Shown piece after piece: positions 9,025-17,862 of a stretch of DNA of 64,000 nucleotides. The stretch is from the NCBI GenBank assembly GCA_002746795.1, contig PDQY01000099.1, positions 20,015 to 84,014 on the forward strand, given 5' to 3'. Position 1 is the stretch's first letter, and each line of letters begins with the position of its first letter. The notes beneath the pieces are model-generated. The model did not search any database. It saw only the letters and a list, made by a program, of their open reading frames with translations, and was not told the origin of the DNA. The position numbers were made by a program, and so were the translations under genes. This stretch comes from Chloroflexota bacterium (GTDB taxonomy: Bacteria; Chloroflexota; Anaerolineae; Promineifilales; Promineifilaceae).

Positions 9025-10395
9025 TTAAGGTGAGGCGGTGGCCTCAGGCGCTGCCACCTCAGGGGTAGCGGTTGGTGGTGCCAGGAATTTTGTATCCAAT
9101 CTTGGCTTGACCGGCACGCGCCCACGCCAGAAATCATTGATTTCTACATCGCTCTCCCGCATTTCTGCAAGATAGGCTGCCAGCGCTTCCGCTTTCTGAG
9201 CCTGGAGCGCTGATTCGGGCAAATCCAGCAGTTCACGCCCGTTAACCATGATGATGAAGTATTGTTCTGTGCCATCCTGACCGATAACGGTGATGGCCTC
9301 GCTGGGTGTTTCAACAGCTAAATCAAAAGCGGCATTGGCCAGGTCTTCCCCAAACGTTTCAGTTAACTCTGACTGTGTTTTTTGCAACAGTTCTGCGGCA
9401 ATCAAGGTGCTGGTTGTTTCTGGATCAAATGGTGAACTGCGAATTTCATTCCAAACTTGGAGATACCCATCAGCATTGATCCGCGCCCCTAGATCTTCTA
9501 CTTCAGCCTGGTCTGTGCTCACAATGACGAAGAGGCTGGCATGTTCAGCTTCTGTGGGCAGTTCTTGTTCGATAGCCAGCACATCCATCAACTGCTCACG
9601 CAACAAACGAGTGCGGATGCCGGCACGGTATCGCTCTTGAGAAACACCAAAGTTTTGGTAATCTGCAAAGAACTCTGCGAACTTTGTTTGATATGCTTCT
9701 TCAGATACGGGGGTGGCGGTAGGGAACGGCGTGGCTGTGGGGCCATCAGTCGGTGTGGGGAAGCTGGTGGCTGTGGGCAAAACTTCAGTGATAACGGCCG
9801 TTGGAATTGGCGTTATTGAAGGGGTAGGCACCACAGTCTCTGTTGCTTCGGGTAAAGGTGTAGGCAAACCACCACCATAATACCCAAAATCAGCCCCAAT
9901 GGCTGCATCCAGTTCCTCATCAGAAACCGTGATCCCACGCTCAGCCGCCGCCTGAGCAATTAAAATTTCATCAACCATAAGGTTGAGCACTGTTTCGCCA
10001 AAAGCATCGGGGTTATCAGGCACATAGCTGCTAGAGGCCAAATCAGTTAAATATTGGCCAGCAAATTGCTGCACAATGCCTACATCATTATTAAACGCTT
10101 CTAATTGATTCTCAAGGAAAATAATCCGTTGAATTCTCTCATATTCAACCCGATCCTGAAATGCATTCAACGTAATTTTTTCGCCAGCCACAGATGCAAC
10201 TTCACGATTCGGTGAAATAATTAGCTCATTGACCAAGGCAACCAGAATAATCAACCCAATGAAGCCGGCAACGATACCCACCGCAAGGCGAATACCTCGT
10301 GTTTGTTCTGCTTCTTTTTTGGCAATTAATACTTCTTTTCGAGATCGACGTGATTCTTCACCCTTTGTCTCTTCTTGGTGTTTTTTCTTACTCAT
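9025..10395 (-). CDS. SurA/PrsA-like membrane-anchored foldase (peptidylprolyl isomerase-like)
   Basis: A 456-residue protein. A charged cytoplasmic tail (1-33) is followed by one transmembrane helix (about 35-60), then an extracellular part beginning VASVAGEKITLNAFQDRVEYER, which matches the SurA N-terminal domain. A second half has the helix-strand pattern of a parvulin-like domain (about 290-400: ASLFVIVST.., then FGEDLANAAFDLA and YFIIMVNGRELLDL). A Pro/Thr-rich insert (about 190-240) splits the SurA region. It probably assists folding of exported proteins; isomerase activity is not certain. The gene follows rpsR on the same strand but has its own spacing and is preceded by a terminator. 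Confidence 0.7.
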   Translation of the reverse strand: MSKKKHQEETKGEESRRSRKEVLIAKKEAEQTRGIRLAVGIVAGFIGLIILVALVNELIISPNREVASVAGEKITLNAFQDRVEYERIQRIIFLENQLEAFNNDVGIVQQFAGQYLTDLASSSYVPDNPDAFGETVLNLMVDEILIAQAAAERGITVSDEELDAAIGADFGYYGGGLPTPLPEATETVVPTPSITPIPTAVITEVLPTATSFPTPTDGPTATPFPTATPVSEEAYQTKFAEFFADYQNFGVSQERYRAGIRTRLLREQLMDVLAIEQELPTEAEHASLFVIVSTDQAEVEDLGARINADGYLQVWNEIRSSPFDPETTSTLIAAELLQKTQSELTETFGEDLANAAFDLAVETPSEAITVIGQDGTEQYFIIMVNGRELLDLPESALQAQKAEALAAYLAEMRESDVEINDFWRGRVPVKPRLDTKFLAPPTATPEVAAPEATASP

Positions 10396-10515
10396 TTTCT
10401 CTGTTATTAAATAGCTTCTGGTTCATCTCGACGTTTACTACGAATAAAAGAAACCAGAAAACTCAATCCTGTCAAAAAGTGTTGACCTTTGACAATCCAA
10501 TCTTCACGAAAAAGT

Positions 10516-10551
10516 AAAAAATCCTGTTCTGAAGCACAAAACAGGATTTTT
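10516..10551 (-). terminator. Rho-independent terminator of the rpsF-ssb-rpsR operon
   Basis: A perfect stem AAAATCCTGTT / AACAGGATTTT with a 12-nt loop and T-rich flank lies about 20 bp after the rpsR stop codon. Confidence 0.85.
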
Positions 10552-10572
10552 ATACTTGTTTAATCAAGTCAA

Positions 10573-10845
10573 TTATTCAACCACGAATGGCAGCAAAGCA
10601 ATGTGACGCGCACGTTTAACGGCAACGGCTACTTCACGTTGGTGCTTTGCACAAGTGCCAGTCTGACGACGGGGGCGAATACGACCATATTCAGAGACAT
10701 AGCGTTTCAGTTCATCTGCATTCTTGTAGTCGATCACTTTGTCTTTGCCCACACAAAATTCACAAACTCTTTTGCGGGCAAAACGGCGTTTGCCACGTCG
10801 TTGACCGCCTCCACTGTTTCTCCGTCTCATATTTTGGGAACCCAT
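10573..10845 (-). CDS. rpsR: Small ribosomal subunit protein bS18
   Basis: A 90-residue S18 that binds the 30S platform together with S6. The basic N-terminal extension, the CEFC pair, and [33 protein letters not shown] (named by position, residues about 48-80) are typical. The CxxC plus C..H arrangement suggests the zinc-binding form. It is the last gene of rpsF-ssb-rpsR. An AGAGAGGT ribosome site precedes the ATG. A dispersed two-hairpin element separates it from ssb, which is unusual inside a ribosomal operon. Confidence 0.95.
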   Translation of the reverse strand: MGSQNMRRRNSGGGQRRGKRRFARKRVCEFCVGKDKVIDYKNADELKRYVSEYGRIRPRRQTGTCAKHQREVAVAVKRARHIALLPFVVE

Positions 10846-10862
10846 TGTTACCTCTCTTTAAG

Positions 10863-10955
10863 GCTGACGATTAAATAAGTTATGGAATTGCATCGTCAGC
10901 CTTCAGGAACGGTACAATCCACATTTGTTTAAATTGTTTTGTTGCCGCTCCTTAA
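10863..10955. repeat. Two-hairpin dispersed intergenic element, copy C (best folded)
   Basis: Hairpin 1 has a perfect 10-bp stem (GGCTGACGAT / ATCGTCAGCC) around the conserved loop TAAATAAGTTATGGAATTGC. Hairpin 2 pairs GGAACGG with CCGCTCC around an AT-rich loop. It sits between ssb and rpsR within the operon. A further small hairpin (CGTGAT/ATCACG) follows at 10956-10976. Confidence 0.75.
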
Positions 10956-10991
10956 CGTGATCGATTGATTATCACGCTTCTTCGTTAATAC

Positions 10992-11345
10992 CTAATACCG
11001 GGCATCAACATCAGCTAATGCCAACAACTCTTGGGCGACAACTTCTGTACGAAAGTGACGGCGACCGTTGCTATCTTGCCAACGGCGGGTTTGCAAACGA
11101 CCTTCAACATATATTTGCTGATTATCTGCCAAATAATCTCTAGCTAACTCTGCAAATCCATTCCAAGCAACAATGTTGAACCATTCACTTTCCTCATGCC
11201 GGTCTCCTTCTCCAGAAACCCAAGACCGGGGTACAACGATGGTAAAAGTTGCCACAGGACGGCCATTTGGCGTGTGCCGTAATTCTGGATCACCATCGAC
11301 TCTACCAATTAACATCACCTTGTTTAAACCTTTACTTACGTTCAT
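10992..11345 (-). CDS. ssb: Single-stranded DNA-binding protein
   Basis: A 117-residue OB-fold SSB (NKVMLIGRVDGDPELRHTPNG, ATFTIVVPR, EWFNIVAWNGFAE, YVEGRLQTRRWQD). Its location between rpsF and rpsR is the classic arrangement. It ends soon after the OB fold (LALADVDARY) and lacks the long acidic tail ending in DDDIPF that recruits partners such as RecO and PriA. Either this SSB does not use that tail or the genome has a second SSB. It may equally be a natural short form. Confidence 0.92.
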   Translation of the reverse strand: MNVSKGLNKVMLIGRVDGDPELRHTPNGRPVATFTIVVPRSWVSGEGDRHEESEWFNIVAWNGFAELARDYLADNQQIYVEGRLQTRRWQDSNGRRHFRTEVVAQELLALADVDARY

Positions 11346-11384
11346 TGATTGACCCCTTGCTCATTTTACAATTTGTAAAACGAA

Positions 11385-11678
11385 TCACGCTTCTTTACGA
11401 ACAAACATATATCGGAGAATATCTTCAGTATACTGCATATTTCGCTCAATATCTGAGATTCGTGCCGGATCTACCTTTGCTTCATAAAAAACGTAATACC
11501 CTTCTTTGTGATTCTTGATTGGGTACGCCAAATAACGTTGACCCCAATGAGTCACTACTGGTGCTTCAGCAGATTCATCATTGTTTGTCACCCAACCGGT
11601 GACTCGTTTGATTATCTCTTCACGAGCCGCGTCATCTAATTTAGGCTGTAAAATTATTGTGAGTTCATATTCCCGCAT
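11385..11678 (-). CDS. rpsF: Small ribosomal subunit protein bS6
   Basis: A 97-residue S6 (MREYELTIILQPKLDDAAREE, residues 1-20; then HWGQRYLAYPIKNHKEGYY and YTEDILRYMFVRKEA near the end). It binds 16S rRNA as a heterodimer with S18, encoded two genes downstream. An AAAGGAGG ribosome site precedes the ATG, and its 5' half lies in a stem that can form with an upstream segment. Confidence 0.95.
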   Translation of the reverse strand: MREYELTIILQPKLDDAAREEIIKRVTGWVTNNDESAEAPVVTHWGQRYLAYPIKNHKEGYYVFYEAKVDPARISDIERNMQYTEDILRYMFVRKEA

Positions 11679-11688
11679 GTTGCAAATA

Positions 11689-11747
11689 CCTCCTTTCCGT
11701 GGAATTACTCGGGCGAGCCTGCCCTTGACTAAGTCAAGAGCGGAAAG
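11689..11747 (-). promoter_or_regulatory. rpsF leader hairpin overlapping the Shine-Dalgarno
   Basis: In the minus-strand transcript CTTTCCG (11747-11741) can pair with CGGAAAG (11699-11693), which overlaps the AAAGGAGG of rpsF. Two small hairpins (TTGACTTAGTCAA and GGGCAGGCTCGCCC) sit between the arms. The layout resembles autoregulated rpsF leaders bound by S6:S18, but I did not find the known CCGAAG signature, so the assignment is tentative. Confidence 0.4.
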
Positions 11748-11797
11748 CAGCAGTAATGATTCGATTTTTTATGCTGCTGTGCAACAAAAAGCGAGGA

Positions 11798-11825
11798 ATC
11801 ATAACACAAATTAAGAATCAGACAA
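11798..11825 (-). promoter_or_regulatory. Putative sigma70 promoter of rpsF-ssb-rpsR
   Basis: On the minus strand: -35 TTGTCT (11825-11820), 16-bp spacer, -10 TATGAT (11803-11798). It is back to back with the promoter for the plus-strand GH99-like gene. Confidence 0.6.
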
Positions 11826-11832
11826 ATTTCTT

Positions 11833-11859
11833 TTGACCTCTTTCTTAGGAAAGTATAAT
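11833..11859 (+). promoter_or_regulatory. Putative sigma70 promoter of the leader-GH99 unit
   Basis: -35 TTGACC (11833-11838), 15-bp spacer, perfect -10 TATAAT (11854-11859). It is divergent from the rpsF promoter, the two -35 boxes being only 7 bp apart. Confidence 0.6.
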
Positions 11860-11939
11860 GGTGCGTTGTAGCATACTATCTGAAGGCGAGAATGTGGAGG
11901 TATAACCACGAATTTCCGGCTCTATTCAAGGAGGTAAAT

Positions 11940-12017
11940 ATGACAGACAAAAGAACGGCCGTTTCCCCCCCATCATCAAACAAACCAAGGCGCTCCCCGT
12001 GGCCAGGAACTGAGTGA
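11940..12017 (+). CDS. 25-residue leader ORF translationally coupled to the GH99-like gene
   Basis: An ATG preceded by a near-perfect AAGGAGGTAAAT ribosome site opens a 25-codon ORF ([21 protein letters not shown]). Its TGA overlaps the GTG start of the following gene in a GTGA junction. The downstream gene has no good ribosome site of its own, so coupling is plausible. The peptide is Pro/Ser-rich and has no recognisable domain; it contains one AACGGCCGTT. It could be a true leader peptide or simply a translational entry point. Confidence 0.5.
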   Translation: MTDKRTAVSPPSSNKPRRSPWPGTE

Positions 12018-13885
12018 ACGCAGGCTTACACATGAAAAACTTAACAAGATTGTTCACATTTATTTTTCTTACCAGCCTGCTCATGTTTGTGCTTAAGCCA
12101 GAAGAGAGTGAGGCACAAGGACAAACCGGACTCGTGTTGGCATTTTATTATGCCTGGTACAGCCCTGATTCCTTTGGATCAGGCAGCACCCCGTTTCAGC
12201 CGGTTTCGCCTTATTTTTCTACCGATGCGGGCACGATTCAGCGTCATGTCAATGAGGCGCGGTCTGCTGGTATTGACGGGTTTGTACAAAGTTGGTATGG
12301 GCCGCAAGTTGAAAATAACCAAACTGAGACCAATTTCCAAACGCTGCTGAATATTGCCAACGCCAGTGGTTTTAAGGCTGCTGTTGATTTTGAAGCAGCC
12401 AGTCCATTTTTTGCCAATAATCAAGATCGAATAAATGCTCTCAACACGTTGATTGCCACGCATGCCAATCATCCAGCTTATTTGCGGGTGGATGGTAAAC
12501 CGGTGATATTTTTCTGGGCAAATTGGTCGTTGACGCCTGCGGAATGGGTTGCTATTCGAGATGCGGTTGATCCCAATCACAACACGATTTGGATTGCAGA
12601 GGGTGGCAACACTGCTTATCTTAATTCATTTGATGGGCTGCATCTTTACAATATTGCGTGGGCGGCTAGTCCGGCTACAACGGCCGTTACCTGGGCAGCC
12701 AATACCCGAGCGGCAGCTTCGACCTATGGCGGCTTCAAATATTGGGTAGCAACAGCGATGCCTGGCTGGGATGACACGTTGCTGCCGCGAGGCGATGCCG
12801 CCTTTAGCCGAGACCGGGCTGGCGGGGATTTTTATCGCTCATCATTTGGCGGGGCGGCGTCCAGCTCGCCAGACATGCTCATCATCACCTCGTTCAATGA
12901 GTGGCGGGAAGGCAGCCAGATTGAACCAAGCACAACGTATGGCGATTATTATCTGCAGCTGACTGCTGAGTTGAGTGCTGGCTATAAAAGTGGCAGTCTG
13001 TCAGCCCCACCTCCCCCAGCCCAGCCTACAGCAGTACCTACAGAACAAACAGCACCAGCAACGGCCGTTACGCAAATTACGCCAGACGCCCCCACAGCTA
13101 CTGCGTCGCTGCCCACCAACACACCAGCACCAGCCACAACAGCTGCCCCGCAGCCCACGGCCACCTCGTGGGTAACGCCCACCGCTCAACCAGATGGCAA
13201 AATCCTGTACACGGTGCAAGAAGGAGAATCTCTTTTGTACATTGCCGATCTGTTTAACATTCCGCTAGACAACCTCATGACCTACAATGATATTGGCCGT
13301 GATGAAGTGTTACAGGTTGGGGAATCACTCATTATTGGTTACGCTATCCTGCCTGATGGGTCAACCATCATGCCGGGCAATCCGCAAGGACGTATCAAAA
13401 CAGATGGCACCATGGTGCATGTGGTTACCGCTGGAGACACGTTTATTGGCATCGCCACCACCTATAATCTCACAATTGACGCGCTATTTGAAGTGAGTGG
13501 CCTGGATAAAAACAGTGTCTTGCAACCAGGCCAAGAAGTTGTAGTTGGATTTCAGCCACGCCCGGCAGAAATTGGCGGCTCCACTAATCTGGCTGGTGAG
13601 GAAATCGATACTCCCACTCCAACCATTTCGGCTACAGAAACGGCCGTTCCCACGGCAACATTCACCCCCCGTCCCACAGAAACAGCTGCCGAAGTGGCTC
13701 TGGCCGCAGCCGAAGAGACACCCACGCCTCAACCAGAAAATGCTGACACACCATCCGAAACAGCTGAGCTTCCAGAGCAAACAACCGGACTGGATCTGCG
13801 CTCACTTTCGGTTGCCTTGTTGGGTTTAGTGGGTGCGCTGGCTCTGGGAGGTGCCGTGCTGCTGTTAATTGGGCGAAATAGGTAG
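12014..13885 (+). CDS. Secreted GH99/WbsX-like glycoside hydrolase with two LysM repeats and a C-terminal membrane anchor
   Basis: A 623-residue exported protein. A signal peptide ends near the AQGQ at about residue 36. The catalytic-like domain (about 38-325) opens with [14 protein letters not shown] and contains [18 protein letters not shown] and [15 protein letters not shown]. This pattern fits the GH99/GH71-like 'FNEW' group that acts on alpha-mannans or polysaccharides. A Pro/Thr/Ala-rich linker, two LysM modules (about 396-442 and 462-510; [19 protein letters not shown]), a second Pro/Thr-rich stretch and a terminal transmembrane helix with GRNR follow. It should sit on the cell surface and bind glycan through LysM. 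An alternative start is the ATG at 12032. Three AACGGCCGTT copies are present. Confidence 0.8.
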   Translation: MNAGLHMKNLTRLFTFIFLTSLLMFVLKPEESEAQGQTGLVLAFYYAWYSPDSFGSGSTPFQPVSPYFSTDAGTIQRHVNEARSAGIDGFVQSWYGPQVENNQTETNFQTLLNIANASGFKAAVDFEAASPFFANNQDRINALNTLIATHANHPAYLRVDGKPVIFFWANWSLTPAEWVAIRDAVDPNHNTIWIAEGGNTAYLNSFDGLHLYNIAWAASPATTAVTWAANTRAAASTYGGFKYWVATAMPGWDDTLLPRGDAAFSRDRAGGDFYRSSFGGAASSSPDMLIITSFNEWREGSQIEPSTTYGDYYLQLTAELSAGYKSGSLSAPPPPAQPTAVPTEQTAPATAVTQITPDAPTATASLPTNTPAPATTAAPQPTATSWVTPTAQPDGKILYTVQEGESLLYIADLFNIPLDNLMTYNDIGRDEVLQVGESLIIGYAILPDGSTIMPGNPQGRIKTDGTMVHVVTAGDTFIGIATTYNLTIDALFEVSGLDKNSVLQPGQEVVVGFQPRPAEIGGSTNLAGEEIDTPTPTISATETAVPTATFTPRPTETAAEVALAAAEETPTPQPENADTPSETAELPEQTTGLDLRSLSVALLGLVGALALGGAVLLLIGRNR

Positions 13886-13886
13886 C

Positions 13887-13917
13887 TGACATGCGTTCCT
13901 CTCCCCAAACGCCATGT
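13887..13917. terminator. Bidirectional hairpin between convergent genes
   Basis: GACATG-CGTT pairs with AACG-c-CATGTC with one bulged base. It lies between the GH99-like gene and radA. No strong T-run is visible, so termination efficiency is uncertain. Confidence 0.45.
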
Positions 13918-13919
13918 CG

Positions 13920-15302
13920 TTATTGGGGAACCAGCGACACTTTGATGGCCTCCGCCAAGGTGCGGCAGCCGATTAATTCCAGGCCATCCGGGGCTTTATA
14001 ATTTTGCTTGCGCGTAGAGCGAGGTACCACACAGCGGCGAAAGCCTAGTTTCACGGCCTCTTTCAGCCGGGTTTCCAGTTGGCTAACAGCTCGCAGTTCA
14101 CCGCTCAACCCAATTTCACCCACGAATGCCATGTCTGCATGAATGGGTTGGTCTTTGACGCTGCTGGCCAGTGACACGGCCACAGCCAAGTCAGCGGCTG
14201 GCTCTCCAATTTGCAATCCCCCAATCACGTTGATGAAGACATCTTTGTCGTACAGGGGCACATGGACACGTCGGGTGAGAACGGCCGTTAACAGCAGCAG
14301 CCGGTTGTAATCGACACCATTTGCCGTGCGGCGCGGGTTGGCAAAGGTCGTCGCACTGGCTAAGGCTTGCACCTCTACCAATAACGGCCGTGTGCCTTCG
14401 ATGGTGACAGCGATGGCGGAACCAGGGGCATTGACCTGCCGTTCTGCCAAAAATGCTTCAGAGGGATTAGGCACTTCTACCATGCCTTCTTCGCGCATCT
14501 CAAACACGCCCACCTCGCTGGTAGCACCAAACCGGTTCTTAACGCTGCGCAACAGCCGATAGCGGTGGAAGGGATCTCCCTCCAGGTAAAGCACTGTATC
14601 TACGATATGTTCTAGCACTCGTGGCCCGGCAATGGCTCCCTCTTTTGTCACATGACCAACAAGGAAGATGGTTACGCCTGAATTTTTGGCGAGATCCTGG
14701 AAGCTGCTGGCGCATTCACGCACCTGGCTCACGCTGCCAGCAGAAGAGGTCAACCGTTCATCGTAGGTCGTTTGGATGCTGTCTACAATCACTAAAGTTG
14801 GCTGAATTTCTTCAATGTGTTTGTGAACGGCCGTTAAGTTTGTTTCTGTCACCAAATACAGATCATGAGCTGCAACTTTCATGCGCTCCGCTCGCATCTT
14901 GATCTGACGGGCACTCTCCTCTCCCGAAACATACAAAGTAGGGCCATGCTGATTCGCCATCATCGCCGCAATTTGCAGCAGCAAAGTCGATTTGCCAATG
15001 CCCGGTTCACCCCCCACCAGCACCAAAGAGCCCGGCACCACGCCGCCGCCCAATACCCGAGAGAATTCAGCCACTGAAACCGCCAATCTATCAAAACTAT
15101 CTGCTGTGACCTCAGCCAGGCGCTGCGGCTGACTAGCCACATGCCTTTGCGCTCGCCGATTTTTGGCGGCTGCGGGAGGTGCCGATACCAAAACTTGTTC
15201 TTCCATGGTGCCAAATTCGCCGCATTTAGGACATTTGCCCATATAAGCAGGTGTGGTTCGACCACAATTGCGGCAAACATATTGGGATTTACTTTTTGCC
15301 AT
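13920..15302 (-). CDS. radA: DNA repair protein RadA
   Basis: RadA is a RecA-like branch-migration helicase of homologous recombination. Starting at the ATG at 15302 (AGGAAGGA site upstream) the protein has 460 residues. It shows an N-terminal four-cysteine zinc finger (CRNCGRTTPAYMGKCPKC), Walker A GGEPGIGKSTLL, the RadA signature KNRFG, and a C-terminal Lon-like domain ending in GLELIGCRTLAEAI. A longer frame extends 18 codons upstream, but those residues are not typical of the family. Two exact AACGGCCGTT copies and one near-copy are present. Confidence 0.93.
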   Translation of the reverse strand: MAKSKSQYVCRNCGRTTPAYMGKCPKCGEFGTMEEQVLVSAPPAAAKNRRAQRHVASQPQRLAEVTADSFDRLAVSVAEFSRVLGGGVVPGSLVLVGGEPGIGKSTLLLQIAAMMANQHGPTLYVSGEESARQIKMRAERMKVAAHDLYLVTETNLTAVHKHIEEIQPTLVIVDSIQTTYDERLTSSAGSVSQVRECASSFQDLAKNSGVTIFLVGHVTKEGAIAGPRVLEHIVDTVLYLEGDPFHRYRLLRSVKNRFGATSEVGVFEMREEGMVEVPNPSEAFLAERQVNAPGSAIAVTIEGTRPLLVEVQALASATTFANPRRTANGVDYNRLLLLTAVLTRRVHVPLYDKDVFINVIGGLQIGEPAADLAVAVSLASSVKDQPIHADMAFVGEIGLSGELRAVSQLETRLKEAVKLGFRRCVVPRSTRKQNYKAPDGLELIGCRTLAEAIKVSLVPQ

Positions 15303-15356
15303 AAGCCACTTCCTTCCTAAGGATAAAACTGCATAATTTTTCGTCCATTTTAGCAT

Positions 15357-15656
15357 ATGCTATACTCCAACGCTGTGATTGACTGGTATGCTGTTGTCAT
15401 CAACCTTTTCTGGATAATTGGGTTAGCCATTTTGCTAGCGTCTTTTAGCTACCATTATTGGCTGGCCGGGGAAGAAGAACGGCCGTTAAAGGTGCAGTTA
15501 AAAGGGATCTCGTTCCAGAAAACCCTTTGGTTTAGCATTTTCCTGATTTCATTAGGGGCAGCTGGTACCAGCCAACATTACTGGGAAATTGCAATATGGA
15601 CTATTCTCACATTGATTTGTGCAGCCAATCTATTTAAACTGTTCAAAGAAAAGTAA
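15357..15656 (+). CDS. Small three-helix membrane protein of unknown function
   Basis: A 99-residue hydrophobic protein with membrane segments at about 10-30, 52-70 and 74-92. No family is recognised. The start is uncertain: an extended -10-like TGCTATACT lies over the first codons (15359-15366). A nearly leaderless start at the GTG at 15375 would give a protein beginning MIDWYAVVIN. It is divergent from radA and upstream of the polysaccharide locus. One AACGGCCGTT (15478) is read as Arg-Pro-Leu. Confidence 0.55.
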   Translation: MLYSNAVIDWYAVVINLFWIIGLAILLASFSYHYWLAGEEERPLKVQLKGISFQKTLWFSIFLISLGAAGTSQHYWEIAIWTILTLICAANLFKLFKEK

Positions 15657-15723
15657 ATACAAGCAATCTTATCGGCTGTAATAAAGTTACGGGTTAAGAT
15701 GCTGCTTCTTAGGACTGATCAGT

Positions 15724-17379
15724 ATGGAACTAAAAAACTACTTTTTACTAATATGGCGATGGGTCTGGCTCATTATTCTTGGCGTTGTGATTGCAGCCAT
15801 TGCTGCTTTTCTCATCAGCAAGAACACTGCGCCTGTTTACCAATCCACATCGCGTCTTCTCATTGACCAGGCGCCGGGTGCAGGCTCTGGCAATGATTAC
15901 ACCCAAATATTAGTAGAAGAACGTCTTGCCCAAACCTACGTAGAACTGCTCAAAACAGACCCCATCCTCGAAGAAACAATTAGCCAACTTGAGCTTCCAA
16001 TGAGCGTACCCACCCTTAAGAAAATGATTTCCGTTTCTGCGCCACAAGAGACGCAAATCATCATCATTCAGGTTGAAGATACCAACAAAGATCGCGCTGC
16101 TCTTATTGCCAACACATTGGGTCAAGTATTTATTTTTGAAAATCAAAAGAGAGAAAGTCTACGTTATGCAGATCCCATCAATAATTGGGAAGAGAGACTT
16201 CAGGAAATTGGGGATCAGATAGAAACGATTGAAACTGAAATCAACACACTCAATGCCCAAGGAAAAGAGATAACACCCGAAGAGAGCGCCACACTTTCTC
16301 GTCTAGAAACCAATCTGAACGAGGCACAAATACGCTACACAGAAACCTTCAACAATCTGAATGATTTGCAAATCAAGCAAGCTAAAGAAACAAGTAACCT
16401 CATTCAAATTGAAGAAGCCAAACCCCATGAAATTCCCATTCGTCCCCGTACAGAAACAAATGTTTTGTTGGCCGCAGCGGTTGGGGGCATGATAGCAGTG
16501 GGCATTATCTTCCTCATCGAATACTTGGATGACACCATAAAAACTCCTGATCAAGTATTAGAAAAGACGAATCTGGCCACGTTAGGTGCGATTGCCATCA
16601 TCAAGGATCACACAATCGGTTCAGGCTTAATCACACAAAACGCTCCACGCGATCCTATCTCCGAAGCGTATCGCATCATACGAACCAACTTGAGTTTTTC
16701 CACAGTCGATAAAGAACTCAAGAGTTATCTTGTTACCAGTGCCTCACCTGGAGAAGGTAAATCAACCACAGCCGCGAATCTGGCTGTGGTTTTGGCGCAA
16801 ACAGGGAAAAAAGTGGTGCTGATTGACGCAGATTTGCGGCGCCCCATCCAACACAAGATATTCAACTTACCCAATAACATGGGGCTTACCACGTCTATTC
16901 TCGATGGTCGCACACCAGTGACGGCTCATTTACAACAAACCAAGATCAGTAATCTTGGTTTGCTCACCAGCGGTCCAATCCCGCCAAATCCCTCTGAATT
17001 GCTTAACTCACGGCGAATGCAAGATGTGCTAAAAGAACTCGAAGACAATTCAGATTTGGTCATTTTTGATACGCCTCCTGTGCTGACTGTAGCTGATGCC
17101 TCAATCATTGGACCACAAGTCAATGGGGTGCTGCTGGTTATTAACACGGGACGTACGAGACAAGAGGCGTTTATCAATGCAGTTGACAGGTTACGCAGAA
17201 CGGGTACCCATATTTTTGGGGCTATTTTCAATAGGGTGAAGCTAGATCGCTCCAGCTATGGTTATTATTATTACTCGTCATATGAATACAATGCGAAATC
17301 CAAGAAGCGCCGTTCAAGAAGATTATCTAAATCTTCTAGAATCCCTAGTTGGATAACAAGTATCATCAAACGATCATGA
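15724..17379 (+). CDS. Polysaccharide co-polymerase / BY-type tyrosine autokinase (Wzz-Wzc-like)
   Basis: A 551-residue protein that sets exopolysaccharide chain length and export. The N-terminal Wzz domain has one membrane helix (about 14-32), an extracellular coiled-coil region (about 150-230) and a second helix (about 246-265). The kinase domain (about 300-500) has Walker A SASPGEGKSTTA (339-349), Walker A' VVLIDADLRRP and Walker B LVIFDTPPVL. A C-terminal tyrosine cluster (GYYYYSSYEY) is the expected autophosphorylation site. Both parts are on one chain, as in proteobacterial Wzc. The stop overlaps the next start (ATGA). No AACGGCCGTT occurs in this gene. It opens the locus running to 32.7 kb. 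Confidence 0.88.
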   Translation: MELKNYFLLIWRWVWLIILGVVIAAIAAFLISKNTAPVYQSTSRLLIDQAPGAGSGNDYTQILVEERLAQTYVELLKTDPILEETISQLELPMSVPTLKKMISVSAPQETQIIIIQVEDTNKDRAALIANTLGQVFIFENQKRESLRYADPINNWEERLQEIGDQIETIETEINTLNAQGKEITPEESATLSRLETNLNEAQIRYTETFNNLNDLQIKQAKETSNLIQIEEAKPHEIPIRPRTETNVLLAAAVGGMIAVGIIFLIEYLDDTIKTPDQVLEKTNLATLGAIAIIKDHTIGSGLITQNAPRDPISEAYRIIRTNLSFSTVDKELKSYLVTSASPGEGKSTTAANLAVVLAQTGKKVVLIDADLRRPIQHKIFNLPNNMGLTTSILDGRTPVTAHLQQTKISNLGLLTSGPIPPNPSELLNSRRMQDVLKELEDNSDLVIFDTPPVLTVADASIIGPQVNGVLLVINTGRTRQEAFINAVDRLRRTGTHIFGAIFNRVKLDRSSYGYYYYSSYEYNAKSKKRRSRRLSKSSRIPSWITSIIKRS

Positions 17380-17849
17380 GTCAGGGTGCAGCTTCTCGAG
17401 CAAATAAAGCCTCTAATTGGCTCATTTTAATAGGCTTTTTGTGGATCTTATTAGGTGGCGGTCTCATTTTTTACCAGCTGATCGTTCCACCATCAGTAAC
17501 AGTGCAATGGGATACCGAAACAGAAATCAACACGGCTGGCTTCAATTTGTATCGGAGCGAATCTGAGAAGGATGATTATATTCTTATCAATGAGACGCTG
17601 ATTGATAGTGAGGGTAACTCTGTTTCTGGGGCTTCATACGAATATGTCGATAGTTCAGTCGAGCGGGGAAAGACATTCTATTACCTGCTCGAAGAAGTGC
17701 AGATTGATGGACAGGTAAACAGGTATGAAGATGAAAAATTTTTGTATGCAGTCCCTGGATTATCGGGGTTAATTGTGCTGCTGGCAACGGTCGTTATTGT
17801 TGTCGGGTTAGCATTGTTGGTGATGGGATTTAAAGAATTAAGAAATTAG
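17376..17849 (+). CDS. Bitopic membrane protein with fibronectin III-like domain
   Basis: 157 residues from the ATG that overlaps the upstream stop codon. An N-terminal helix (about 15-37) is followed by an external domain beginning VTVQWDTETEINTAGFNLYRSE. This is the usual opening of fibronectin III-like modules in secreted Chloroflexota proteins. A C-terminal helix (about 127-148) follows. A similar domain opening (RIDWETGSESGTLAFIIKRG) occurs in the protein at 21300-22400. It probably supports assembly or export at the cell surface; no specific function is known. Confidence 0.65.
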   Translation: MSQGAASRANKASNWLILIGFLWILLGGGLIFYQLIVPPSVTVQWDTETEINTAGFNLYRSESEKDDYILINETLIDSEGNSVSGASYEYVDSSVERGKTFYYLLEEVQIDGQVNRYEDEKFLYAVPGLSGLIVLLATVVIVVGLALLVMGFKELRN

Positions 17850-17862
17850 GCATCATGTTTTA

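Noticed and set aside
13001-13219. Minus-strand ORFs rich in Gly/Val/Trp opposite Pro/Thr-rich stalks (also near 2844, 30953, 31393, 50638)
   Set aside because: They are shadows of low-complexity coding sequence on the other strand and have no ribosome sites or domains.
15303-15356. 18-codon N-terminal extension of RadA
   Set aside because: It lies upstream of a strong ribosome site and of the standard MAKSKSQYVC start, and overlaps the divergent promoter region.
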